Positions 41,201-48,221 of a stretch of 64,000 nucleotides of DNA are shown in pieces. Source of the DNA: Rufibacter roseus (GTDB taxonomy: Bacteria > Bacteroidota > Bacteroidia > Cytophagales > Hymenobacteraceae); the NCBI RefSeq assembly GCF_001647285.1, contig NZ_LRML01000001.1:124001-188000 (forward strand), read 5' to 3'. The position numbers were made by a program, and so were the translations under genes. The notes under the pieces are model-generated. The model was not told where the DNA came from. It did no database searches and saw only the letters and a list, made by a program, of their open reading frames with translations. How positions within the stretch are numbered: position 1 is the stretch's first letter; every line of letters starts with the position of its first letter.

Positions 41201-43274
41201 TGTCAAAATCCAGGTTTTCGTCTTGGGTGCTGGTGGCGTTAACGGCATAACTGTTACGGTTGGCGTCTACATCAAAGGCAATGCCTTGGTAGTTATAGCC
41301 GTTGTATTCCAGACTTTGCACCGTTCCCTCAATGTTGGCAACCATATTTTCTGGTGTAATGCCCGTGCCGTCAATATTGGCTACCAAGGTGGCCCGGCCC
41401 AAGGTAGTATCTTGCAGCAGCCTGCCTAAATCAAACCTGATCAGCCGAACGGTACCGTCTATCTGCTCCTGGCCCGGTGCTCTGCCTGGCTCCATGTCAA
41501 TTTTGGCTATGGCGTTGCCGAAGGTGGTACGAAGAGTGGCATCTACATCAAACGCGGTCATGGAGCCGCTGAAAGAACCTTCTAAGTCAATAGAGGGCGG
41601 TAAGGTAATATTGGCTGGCAGGGTACCCGCCGGAAGCAATGATTTTATATCAGCGGCGGTAGTGTGCAGGCGGTTCACCTGTACGTTGGCAAAAAGATTG
41701 TCTACGTTAGGCAAGCCTCTAATGCGGCCGCTAGCGGCCAGTTCGGTGTTGCGCCACCCGCTTACGCGCAGGTTACTGATGAGCAGGTTGTCCATGCGCC
41801 CGTTCACGGAGCCGTTCAGCCGGACGGTTTGGTTCAGGTTTCCTGCAATAGGAGGTTGGTTTGCCAAGGCCGGCTGCAAAAGTGCAATGTCCTCAAAACC
41901 GATGTACGTGTTTTCAAAGTCGGCGTTCAGCGTGAGTTTGCTAAGATCTTCGGCGGCTGTTTCTAAAGACGGATATCCTACTCTGATGTGGCGGGCAATG
42001 CGGCTGTTTCCGGTTTTCAGCACCAGGTCGTTCAGCTCGGTCTGCACTGAGTCAAACACAATGCCGGCGGTAAACCGCTCTATTTCAAAGCCGCTTTGCT
42101 CCTGAAAACTCAGTTGGTTTAATTGGGCTGTAGTGCTGTTGTTGCTGAAGTAGAGGTCTTGCAGCTGTATGTTAAGGTTCCGGGCCAGCAGGTAGTTAGG
42201 GTCTAAGCCTTTGGGCTGCTTAGGCGCGTCATAATTAGTAAAAGATGCATCTACCTCAGTTACGTTCAGTTTGTCTAGCCGCACCACCCAGTTCACGGTT
42301 TGTCCGGTAGACTTTTCTACAGACTTCTCCAGTGCCTCAATTACTTTTTTGGGGTTCACCACGCGGTACTCAGCGGGCAGGTCGGCGTTGTGGCCGTACG
42401 CGAGCACGCTGTTGTGCAGCTCCAGCGTGTTCAGGTCAATGCGGGTTTCCTCCAGATTAATATCCTGCGCATCTAAGCGCGCGGTACCAATGTTGGCGTC
42501 AATGTACTGGCGCGACACCCCGTTCCGGTACTTCAGCTTTACCCGGTCTAAGGCCACGTTCTTCAGCCCAAACTGCATGGTCAGGGGCGTTTCCTCTTCA
42601 GTGTCTGGCGGCACTTTGGTTTGCACCATGTCTACCCAGGTATCTTTCAGGGCAATGTCTCCAATGCGATAGATTTCTTTTTCCAGGTCCAGCTCATCCA
42701 TGCCCACATTCAGGTTGCCTACGCGGGTACGCACGTTCTGGCCGTTTACCTCGTCTTTATAGGTCAGGTAGATGTTCTGTAAATCAATGGAGCCAATGTC
42801 ATAGGTAAAGCCAGCACTGGTGGTGTCAACGGCGGCAGTGTCAGCGGGCGTGGCAAAGGCTTCTAAAATGTAGTTAAAGTTAAAGGCGCTGTCGGGCAGG
42901 GTGCGTTCAATGTGGGCAGTGGCGTTGCGCAACTCCAATGACGATAAACCTACTTTAGACTGAATAAGCCCAAAGATGTCAAGATTGGCCGCCAAATGCT
43001 CCGAGTACCAGAGCGTATCGCCTTGCCGGTCTTCCAGGTACACGTTTTCCAGCAGTAGGTCTTTACGTAGGTCGCTCCGGAACTTGCCAATTTCCACCTT
43101 AGTGCCAATCTTGTTCTCTAGCCAGTTTTCCGCTTTCTGGGTGGCAAAATCCTGTACAGCCGGAATCAGAAGTGCCACCCAAATCAGCACCACCAGAAAC
43201 AGAATAGAGCCAATTATCCAGAGGATGACTGACAGCGTTTTGAGCGTATATTTTTTAAGAGTATGCGTAGACAA
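38268..43274 (-). CDS. tamB: Translocation and assembly module protein TamB
   Basis: 1668 residues. One N-terminal membrane anchor (VILWIIGSILFLVVLIWVAL) is followed by NKIGTKVEIGKFRSDLRK, the typical AsmA/TamB opening. A very long, beta-rich, periplasm-spanning body follows, ending in a TamB (DUF490) C-terminal domain with PFEVHLNMKGELMNPAISF and TIRFGKNFDLEG. It should bridge the inner membrane to TamL. Known roles of the AsmA-like group include phospholipid transfer between membranes. It is the first gene of the pair; its start lies 200 bases from the divergent channel gene. Confidence 0.92.
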   Translation of the reverse strand: MSTHTLKKYTLKTLSVILWIIGSILFLVVLIWVALLIPAVQDFATQKAENWLENKIGTKVEIGKFRSDLRKDLLLENVYLEDRQGDTLWYSEHLAANLDIFGLIQSKVGLSSLELRNATAHIERTLPDSAFNFNYILEAFATPADTAAVDTTSAGFTYDIGSIDLQNIYLTYKDEVNGQNVRTRVGNLNVGMDELDLEKEIYRIGDIALKDTWVDMVQTKVPPDTEEETPLTMQFGLKNVALDRVKLKYRNGVSRQYIDANIGTARLDAQDINLEETRIDLNTLELHNSVLAYGHNADLPAEYRVVNPKKVIEALEKSVEKSTGQTVNWVVRLDKLNVTEVDASFTNYDAPKQPKGLDPNYLLARNLNIQLQDLYFSNNSTTAQLNQLSFQEQSGFEIERFTAGIVFDSVQTELNDLVLKTGNSRIARHIRVGYPSLETAAEDLSKLTLNADFENTYIGFEDIALLQPALANQPPIAGNLNQTVRLNGSVNGRMDNLLISNLRVSGWRNTELAASGRIRGLPNVDNLFANVQVNRLHTTAADIKSLLPAGTLPANITLPPSIDLEGSFSGSMTAFDVDATLRTTFGNAIAKIDMEPGRAPGQEQIDGTVRLIRFDLGRLLQDTTLGRATLVANIDGTGITPENMVANIEGTVQSLEYNGYNYQGIAFDVDANRNSYAVNATSTQDENLDFDINGTINLRGEEPVVNLNTNIRSIDFQALNLYPEDLRLRGDIKVDINGANINTLDATISATDAAITTNNQLIEFDTLNVTLAQRPGQTELRINSDVLTGFLDGNIPLGELAPVLMAHIDRYYDLDGDPFQTPDRPQQFTFGLDLHKPRVLTAFVPGLDRLRLDTLYGSYDSRTANLQIVGQIPRMRYSGFRLDSIALAVDSNPDQLNYNIRANQIRQDTSFRANNIVLSGNVQDNVVALRAANVSEAGEDESHIGLRLQQIAGGFEISLAPDLLLNRDPWQVTPDNFIRYFTESGAMVANNLNLSNGPMAINLQSQNPNSRTSPLSVNLQNIDVGYFARAIMQQDSLIDGTLNGQATITDPTGDLTFTADMNLANFKYQNMPVGDLTLDARNAGGSRYEVTAALTGNGNNVTLGGYYLATGDQPMSFDVNFEQFNLASVQPFTYGMLKDMSGAILGSVAIRGTMENPSVAGDLRFNDAAFNVAMLNSVYRVPDERLTINNQGIRFDEFALLDSLGNQAVINGQILTTNFLDYRFDLRATTDDFLAINSTAADNSLYYGTVYVDSDTRITGDLNVPIINTTVTVGPNSNFTYVMPDEPVTPSREGIVVFVDVDSTRNRFLGRQKEIDTVDAVVQGIDLTMTLSITDDVPITVIVDANAGDHLTVRGNSTLNVGYDVNEDITLTGRFDVTEGAYEMSLYELVERRFEISPESYIVWNGDMFDADANITAIYNVDAAPYELMASQLSEVPDQYKQKLPFEVHLNMKGELMNPAISFNIELEDEARGEGDIEARLEQLSQPTQESERTKQVFSLLVLGRFMAPDPLASSGGGGLGGALRGSASGVLTDQLNALTGKYLGGLGLDLGVNSYEDYSTGEAENRTQLNVALQQQLLNDRLTIRFGKNFDLEGSDQGATANASGFAGDVSVEYSITPDGRLRMRVFRQNSYEGFLDGQLMRTGLTLIYQKEYDNLSELFKNTGKVK

Positions 43275-43366
43275 AATCTCTATATAGTATTATGATAAGA
43301 TGATACTTGTACTCAAGAGAGAGAACAGTGGTTACATTAGAAACAGCCAGTTCAGAAGAAGGTTAA

Positions 43367-43406
43367 CTGTTTTTGACCTCCTTTTAGAAAAACAGGCCAA
43401 AAACAG
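43367..43406. repeat. IPR copy 16 between divergent tamB and channel genes
   Basis: CTGTTTTTGACCTCC faces ACAGGCCAAAAACAG over 40 bases; 11 of the outer 12 positions pair. It is one of few copies in a 5'-5' gap. Confidence 0.8.
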
Positions 43407-43473
43407 CCTTACAAGCGAAGTGTGTCTAAAATATACTTAGCTGCCTTGCTTGCGTATGGGGTAGAAAACAGCA

Positions 43474-44349
43474 GTGCCTCTCATGCGCCCATATTCCTCT
43501 ACCAAGCCCCAACCTTCTGATTCTGCCCTCACCCAAGAGCGTCGCCAACTGCTGCGCCGGATTCAGCATGCTTTAGAAGGACCCATGATTTTTCTGGGTT
43601 TTGTGTGGCTGGTGCTGTTGGTGGTAGAGTTTATCAGGGGCTTGGGGCCGGTGCTGGAGTTGGTGAACTATTGTATCTGGGGAATTTTCATACTGGACTT
43701 TCTGCTGAGGTTTTTTCTGGCTCCAGAGAAGGCACTGTTCCTGAAAGAAAATTGGCTCACGGCTATTTCACTCGTGGTGCCTGCCTTGCGGATATTTAGG
43801 TTAGCCCGGTTCTGGCGCGTGTTCCGTACGGTGCGGGCGGTGCGGGGTATTCGGCTGGTGCGGGTGCTAAGTTCCCTAAACCGGGGTATGAAAAGCTTGG
43901 GAGCCACCATGGGGCGGCGGGGCTTCGGCTATATGATGGCCTTGACGCTGGCGGTGCTGCTGGCGGGTTCAGCAGGTATGTACGCTTTTGAAAAAGAAGC
44001 CGATAACGGTTTAGCCACCTACGGGGAAGCCCTGTGGTGGACCGCCATGATTTTGATTTCATTGGGCAGCGAATATTGGCCACAAACGCCCGAGGGGAGG
44101 GCTCTTTGCTTCGTGCTGGCCCTGTACGGTTTTGCGGTGTTTGGGTACTTTACAGCTTTACTGGCTAGTTTCTTTTTAGACCGAGACGCCGCCAGCAAAG
44201 AAACCGAAATAGCCGGAGCCAGCCAATTGGCACAGTTGCACCAAGAGGTAAGAGAACTAAAAGAAACGCTGTTGACTACGCTGGCCCAGCAAAATCAGCC
44301 TAAAGGCTCTGATGGTAATACCTCTGCAAATGGGGGAAAGGAAGACTGA
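43474..44349 (+). CDS. Voltage-sensor-type ion channel with non-canonical pore
   Basis: 291 residues. Helices S1 (MIFLGFVWLVLLVVEF), S2 (YCIWGIFILDFLLRFF) and S3 precede an S4-like helix with a basic residue at regular steps: RIFRLARFWRVFRTVRAVRG. S5 is GYMMALTLAVLLAGSAGMYAF. The pore loop reads WWTAMILISLGSEYWPQTPE in place of the potassium signature TVGYG, and S6 is FVLALYGFAVFGYFTALLASF. A C-terminal coiled coil (LAQLHQEVRELKETLLTTL) may hold a tetramer. It belongs to the bacterial ion transporter family, but ion selectivity cannot be predicted. Confidence 0.85.
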   Translation: MPLMRPYSSTKPQPSDSALTQERRQLLRRIQHALEGPMIFLGFVWLVLLVVEFIRGLGPVLELVNYCIWGIFILDFLLRFFLAPEKALFLKENWLTAISLVVPALRIFRLARFWRVFRTVRAVRGIRLVRVLSSLNRGMKSLGATMGRRGFGYMMALTLAVLLAGSAGMYAFEKEADNGLATYGEALWWTAMILISLGSEYWPQTPEGRALCFVLALYGFAVFGYFTALLASFFLDRDAASKETEIAGASQLAQLHQEVRELKETLLTTLAQQNQPKGSDGNTSANGGKED

Positions 44350-44387
44350 GAGCAGTTGTTGTAGCTCTGCAAAAGATGGGGGGAGAG

Positions 44388-44427
44388 CTGTTTTTGGTCT
44401 GATTTTCTAAAAACAGGCCAAAAACAA
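44388..44427. repeat. IPR copy 17 between convergent channel and GNAT genes
   Basis: CTGTTTTTGGTCTG faces CAGGCCAAAAACAA; the inner TTTTC and AAAAA complete a 40-base copy. It lies 39 bases after one stop and 13 before the other. Confidence 0.8.
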
Positions 44428-44439
44428 CTTTAAACAAGG

Positions 44440-44877
44440 TTAATAAAGCGGCTTGCGCATCTGATAGTGCTGTACCTCTCCGAAGAGAAGGTGCGTGGGG
44501 TGTTCTTCGGTGAACCCGTTACGCTTGTAGAAGTTTTTGGCGTACTCACGGGCCTGCACAATTAACTCTTTGGCTCCCAATTTACGCGCTTCTTCTTCCA
44601 CGGCCTGCAATAATCTACGGCCTACCTGCTTGTTCTGGTATTTAGGGCCAACCGCCAGAAAGCGCAACTGAGCCTCGGTGTCAGATTCCATGTGTACGCG
44701 GCACCCCCCCATAATTTCACCAGAATCTTCATTGATGGCCATTAAATGTACGGCGGTGTCGTCGTCTTCCATGCGCTCACTGCCAAGAGGCTGGTGCCAG
44801 GGGCGCCGTAACATTTCGTAGCGTAAGCGGTAATATTGTTCAAACTCGTGAAAAGTCGATGGTTTTATAATCTGCAT
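44440..44877 (-). CDS. GNAT-family N-acetyltransferase
   Basis: 145 residues with the GNAT fold. The acetyl-CoA loop is LAVGPKYQNKQVGRRLLQAV (a variant of the usual R/Q-x-x-G-x-G/A). The last strand region is YAKNFYKRNGFTE. The N-terminal RYEMLRRPWHQPLGSE resembles GNATs acting on small molecules. The substrate is unknown. It is a single gene, divergent from the yajQ-like gene. Confidence 0.88.
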   Translation of the reverse strand: MQIIKPSTFHEFEQYYRLRYEMLRRPWHQPLGSERMEDDDTAVHLMAINEDSGEIMGGCRVHMESDTEAQLRFLAVGPKYQNKQVGRRLLQAVEEEARKLGAKELIVQAREYAKNFYKRNGFTEEHPTHLLFGEVQHYQMRKPLY

Positions 44878-44989
44878 GACTGCGTAATTAATCTCAATTC
44901 TTTAAAATCGCCTAAATCTACTAAGTTTGTTTCTCATAAAGCAACCAAAGTAGGTACTATATACTATCCTTTTACCTTAAATTTTTGTT

Positions 44990-45481
44990 ATGCCCTCATT
45001 TGACATTGTAAGCAAAGTAGATCCCCAGACCTTAGACAACGCCATAAATACGGTAAAGAAGGAGATTCAGACACGCTATGACTTCCGTGACACCAAAGGC
45101 TCTGTAGAGTTAGACAAAAAGTCTAATGTGGTGCACATCACCACAGAGAACGACATGCGCCTGCGTCAGATTGAAGACATTATCTTGAGCAAAATAGTAA
45201 AGCAGCAGATAGACGCCACCGCCCTTGACTTCAGCAACGAAGCCCAACCCAGCGGGCCTATGGTCAAGAAAGATGTGAAGGTTCGGGCCGGTATTGACAA
45301 AGAAGACGCCAAAAAAATTGTAAAGCTCATCAAAGATAGCAAGCTAAAAGTTACCCCGGCCATAATGGATGACCAGGTACGCGTTACCGGCAAAAAGATA
45401 GATGATTTACAAGATGTTATAGCCATGCTGCGCGGTGCCGAACTAGGTTTTCCGGTACAGTTCGTGAACATGAAATCTTAG
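44990..45481 (+). CDS. YajQ-family nucleotide-binding protein
   Basis: 163 residues matching the YajQ family almost end to end: MPSFDIVSKVDPQTLDNAI, NTVKKEIQTRYDFRDTKGSV, KVRAGIDKEDAKKIVKLIKD and the final LGFPVQFVNMK. In Xanthomonas a member binds cyclic di-GMP, and others bind nucleotides or RNA, but whether this one does is unknown. It is cytosolic with no membrane segment, and lies upstream of terC on the same strand with a 125-base gap. Confidence 0.95.
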   Translation: MPSFDIVSKVDPQTLDNAINTVKKEIQTRYDFRDTKGSVELDKKSNVVHITTENDMRLRQIEDIILSKIVKQQIDATALDFSNEAQPSGPMVKKDVKVRAGIDKEDAKKIVKLIKDSKLKVTPAIMDDQVRVTGKKIDDLQDVIAMLRGAELGFPVQFVNMKS

Positions 45482-45606
45482 GCTGCTTGGTTTGGCTTGC
45501 ATCAGTTCTTTTGTTCACCACCCATGGGCCTAACTAAGTAGTACAAGCTGCGTTTAATTGCTTTATCTTGCTGCGCTATAGCTACTACTTATTATAACCT
45601 AAAACT

Positions 45607-46398
45607 ATGTTTGAAGTCTTTTCTAGCCCTGATGTTTGGCTAAGCTTGCTCACTCTTACCTTTATGGAGGTGGTGTTGGGTATAGACAATATTGTCTTTA
45701 TCTCTATTGTGGTGTCGCGGCTGCCAAAAGAGCAGCAGGCGAAAGGACGCACCATAGGACTCATGCTGGCGCTGGTGTTCCGGATTATTCTGCTGTCTTT
45801 TATCAGCTACATAGTAAACGCCAACCAACCGCTCTTTACCTGGAACCTGTTCTGGCTAGATGAGCCGTTTGCCGTTTCATGGCGCGACATCATTCTGTTT
45901 GGCGGAGGCTTGTTCCTGCTGGCCAAAAGCACTACCGAAATCCATAACAAACTGGAAGGCGAAGAAGAGAGCCATGGCCCATCTGGCGGTACGGCTACCA
46001 TGGGTAAAATTCTGATTCAGATTATCATGGTAGACATTGTCTTCTCTTTTGACTCTATTTTAACCGCGGTAGGCTTGGTAGACCACATAAGTGTCATGAT
46101 TGTGGCCGTGGTCATCTCAATGGGTATCATGCTGGCGTTCGCCAAAGTGGTGAGTGATTTTGTGAACAACCACCCAACCGTGAAAATGCTGGCCCTTTCG
46201 TTCCTGATTCTGATTGGGGTGATGCTCATGGTAGAGGCTCTGCACGCGCATATTCCTAAGGGCTACATCTATTTCGCCATGTTCTTCTCATTGGTAGTAG
46301 AGATGCTGAACATGAAGCTCCGCAAGAAAACACAGCCAGTGCAACTGCGCCAAAGCGACATTGTGGAAACTGACAGCAGCCCGAATTCGACTATGTAA
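45607..46398 (+). CDS. TerC-family integral membrane protein
   Basis: 263 residues with about seven transmembrane helices. The family signature is TLTFMEVVLGIDNIVFISIV, and the internally repeated acidic membrane motif is MVDIVFSFDSILTAVG. TerC/Alx-type proteins export or chelate metal, notably manganese in some bacteria, and support metal loading of secreted proteins. The ligand is unknown here. A strong terminator follows. Confidence 0.92.
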   Translation: MFEVFSSPDVWLSLLTLTFMEVVLGIDNIVFISIVVSRLPKEQQAKGRTIGLMLALVFRIILLSFISYIVNANQPLFTWNLFWLDEPFAVSWRDIILFGGGLFLLAKSTTEIHNKLEGEEESHGPSGGTATMGKILIQIIMVDIVFSFDSILTAVGLVDHISVMIVAVVISMGIMLAFAKVVSDFVNNHPTVKMLALSFLILIGVMLMVEALHAHIPKGYIYFAMFFSLVVEMLNMKLRKKTQPVQLRQSDIVETDSSPNSTM

Positions 46399-46423
46399 TT
46401 TCTTACCAATATTTTGAGTTATG

Positions 46424-46463
46424 AAAAGAGCGGAAACCGTTTTAACGGTTTCCGCTCTTTTTT
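46424..46463 (+). terminator. Strong terminator after terC
   Basis: AAAAGAGCGGAAACCGTT pairs with AACGGTTTCCGCTCTTTT across a 2-4 base loop, followed by a further run of T. Confidence 0.9.
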
Positions 46464-46489
46464 TACCCCTCCTATAACTGCGAAAGAAG

Positions 46490-46531
46490 CTGGTTTTGCT
46501 CTATATTCAAAAAATAGAGCCTAAAGCTCAG
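46490..46531. repeat. IPR-like copy 18, divergent
   Basis: CTGGTTTTGCTCTATATTC faces AAAAAATAGAGCCTAAAGCT. Only the middle stem GCTCTAT/ATAGAGC is perfect. Membership in the family is uncertain. Confidence 0.35.
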
Positions 46532-46811
46532 TTTTAGGCAAAGTGAATGTCAAAGTCTGGAGGAAGTCTATAATGTTAGGTATCAATACTTAGTTGTGAA
46601 ATATTTTAATTAACCTATTTCAATATTGAAAATAAATTATTTTATTAGACATGAAAAATAGCTTTTAGAGCAGTTCTTGAAAGGGAGATAGGGCGCTACT
46701 TGTAGTGGCCAAGGGGGAGATTCTCTAATTGGGGCTTTATTTGAATATGAGTACTATTCTTAGCTTCTCACATATAACGAACTAACACTTTTTTACCCTT
46801 ATCTCCTTTTT

Positions 46812-47858
46812 ATGAAAAAACTTTACTCCCCAGATTCTTCACGGGTGGTGGTAGGATCTTTACTGCCTAACCTAAAAAAAATGGCCCTGCCGCTTATGGT
46901 GGCCTTACTCTCTGCTGGCTCTGCCCTTAGTCAGGATTTTGCCGATCATTTGGTGATTAGTGAGGTGTCAGGTGGCGGCGGGAATCCAGATGCTCCCTAC
47001 AACTCAGATTATATTGAACTTTATAACCCCACGTCCGCTGACATCAGTATCAACGATTGGTCGGTGCAATATTCCCCTGCAGACGGAACTTCTTGGTCTG
47101 CCACTCCACTTACCGGCACTGTAAAGTCTAAAGGGTACTTTCTTATTAAGTTATACACAGGTAACGGCTTGGCAGATTTGCCTCATTTTGATTTGCAAGG
47201 TGGTACTTCCATTGCTTCTTTGCGTGGGAAAGTAGTGTTGGTTAACACCACTACTCCTGTGGAAGGAGCTAATCCTGAGGGGGCGCATATTATTGATAAG
47301 GTTGGTTGGGGCCAAACAGGTACAGCGGCTACTGGGTTTGAGGGAATGCCTGCCCCAACGTCTAATACTACCTCGGTGCTGGAAAGAAAAGCCTTTGCCA
47401 CTTCCACCGCTGAATCTATGGGACCTAATGGGGAAGACGTTAACCAAGGCAACGGGTATGACTCTAATAACAATAATCAAGATTTCGTAATTACTGGAAC
47501 GCCAAGTCCTCAATACTCTGGCTCACCTACTGAATCACCTACAGTGGCGAGTGCAGGTGAAGAATTAGCAGGGGCCGGATTACCTAAAAGTTTTGTTCTT
47601 TCTGCCGTGTTTCCTAATCCTGTGCAGGCAGAGGGTACAATAAAATTTGGCTTGCCAAAGGCATCTGCCGTGCAATTCATGCTGTACTCTGCGGCTGGCG
47701 CAAAAGTTCAGGAGAAAAAACTAGGCACTTTTGCAGCAGGTTATCATGAGGTAAAGGCTTTCTCGGTGACTGAAAACAAATTGGCCCCTGGTGCCTACAT
47801 ACTGCGCCTGACTTCAAACAGCGGCACAGTATCAGAACGGGTAGTGATCACAAGATAA
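46812..47858 (+). CDS. Lamin-tail-domain protein with type IX sorting domain
   Basis: 348 residues. A long N-terminal region (MKKLYSPDSSRVVVGSLLPN) leads into a signal peptide ending ALSQ. One lamin-tail domain (HLVISEVSGGGGN through NNQDFVITGTPSPQYSG) follows. The last ~85 residues, VFPNPVQAEGTIKF to RVVITR, form a type A sorting domain. It is predicted to be a secreted or surface protein using the type IX system. It is a short version of the next gene, which has four such domains, and so probably shares its binding role. The ligand is unknown. Confidence 0.87.
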   Translation: MKKLYSPDSSRVVVGSLLPNLKKMALPLMVALLSAGSALSQDFADHLVISEVSGGGGNPDAPYNSDYIELYNPTSADISINDWSVQYSPADGTSWSATPLTGTVKSKGYFLIKLYTGNGLADLPHFDLQGGTSIASLRGKVVLVNTTTPVEGANPEGAHIIDKVGWGQTGTAATGFEGMPAPTSNTTSVLERKAFATSTAESMGPNGEDVNQGNGYDSNNNNQDFVITGTPSPQYSGSPTESPTVASAGEELAGAGLPKSFVLSAVFPNPVQAEGTIKFGLPKASAVQFMLYSAAGAKVQEKKLGTFAAGYHEVKAFSVTENKLAPGAYILRLTSNSGTVSERVVITR

Positions 47859-48221
47859 TGATGAAGGCTTGCCTGCTAATAATGAGATCAGGAAGGCACC
47901 ACCACCCGCTTTAAGATAACAAGGTGCCTCTAGAGTACATCGAGAGGCACCTTGTTGGAATAGGTCATGAATTTTTAGTTTTGCCTTTTGTCTGTTAGCT
48001 GGGTGTCAAAGTTTTAACTGCTCTTTCAAAAAAATAAGCTAAGTTTAGCAGTGGGAATGCTGCATACTTATAAATAGGCAAAGAAGTGAAACTTGCGCCA
48101 GCCATCAGGAACGGATAAGGCAGCAAAGTTCCGAATGCTTATGTCTTCTCTGATAATAAAAGCTCCAATTGCATATACCTTTTCAACAACCATAACTCTT
48201 ACTTTTTAACCTTAATTCTTT
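47859..48221. other. 363-base gap between the lamin-tail genes
   Basis: It starts with a hairpin (47918-47956). The remainder is AT-rich leader, including TTGCATATACC close to the second gene. I see no gene or clear IPR copy in it. Confidence 0.5.
47918..47956 (+). terminator. 14-bp perfect hairpin after the first lamin-tail gene
   Basis: AACAAGGTGCCTCT (47918-47931) pairs perfectly with AGAGGCACCTTGTT (47943-47956). There is no long T-run after it, so termination strength is uncertain. Confidence 0.65.

Larger units (their letters stand above)
46399..46811. other. 413-base gap between terC and the first lamin-tail gene
   Basis: It contains the terC terminator (46424-46463), a degenerate IPR-like hairpin (46490-46531) and an AT-rich ~250-base stretch leading to the lamin-tail gene. 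No open frame with coding character was seen, and a Bacteroidota promoter match is not clear. Confidence 0.55.

Noticed and set aside
41302-42105. 267-codon frame antisense to tamB
   Set aside because: It is entirely inside tamB, Ser/Arg-rich with no domain, and other long antisense frames occur in the same gene (39225-39719, 42271-42672).
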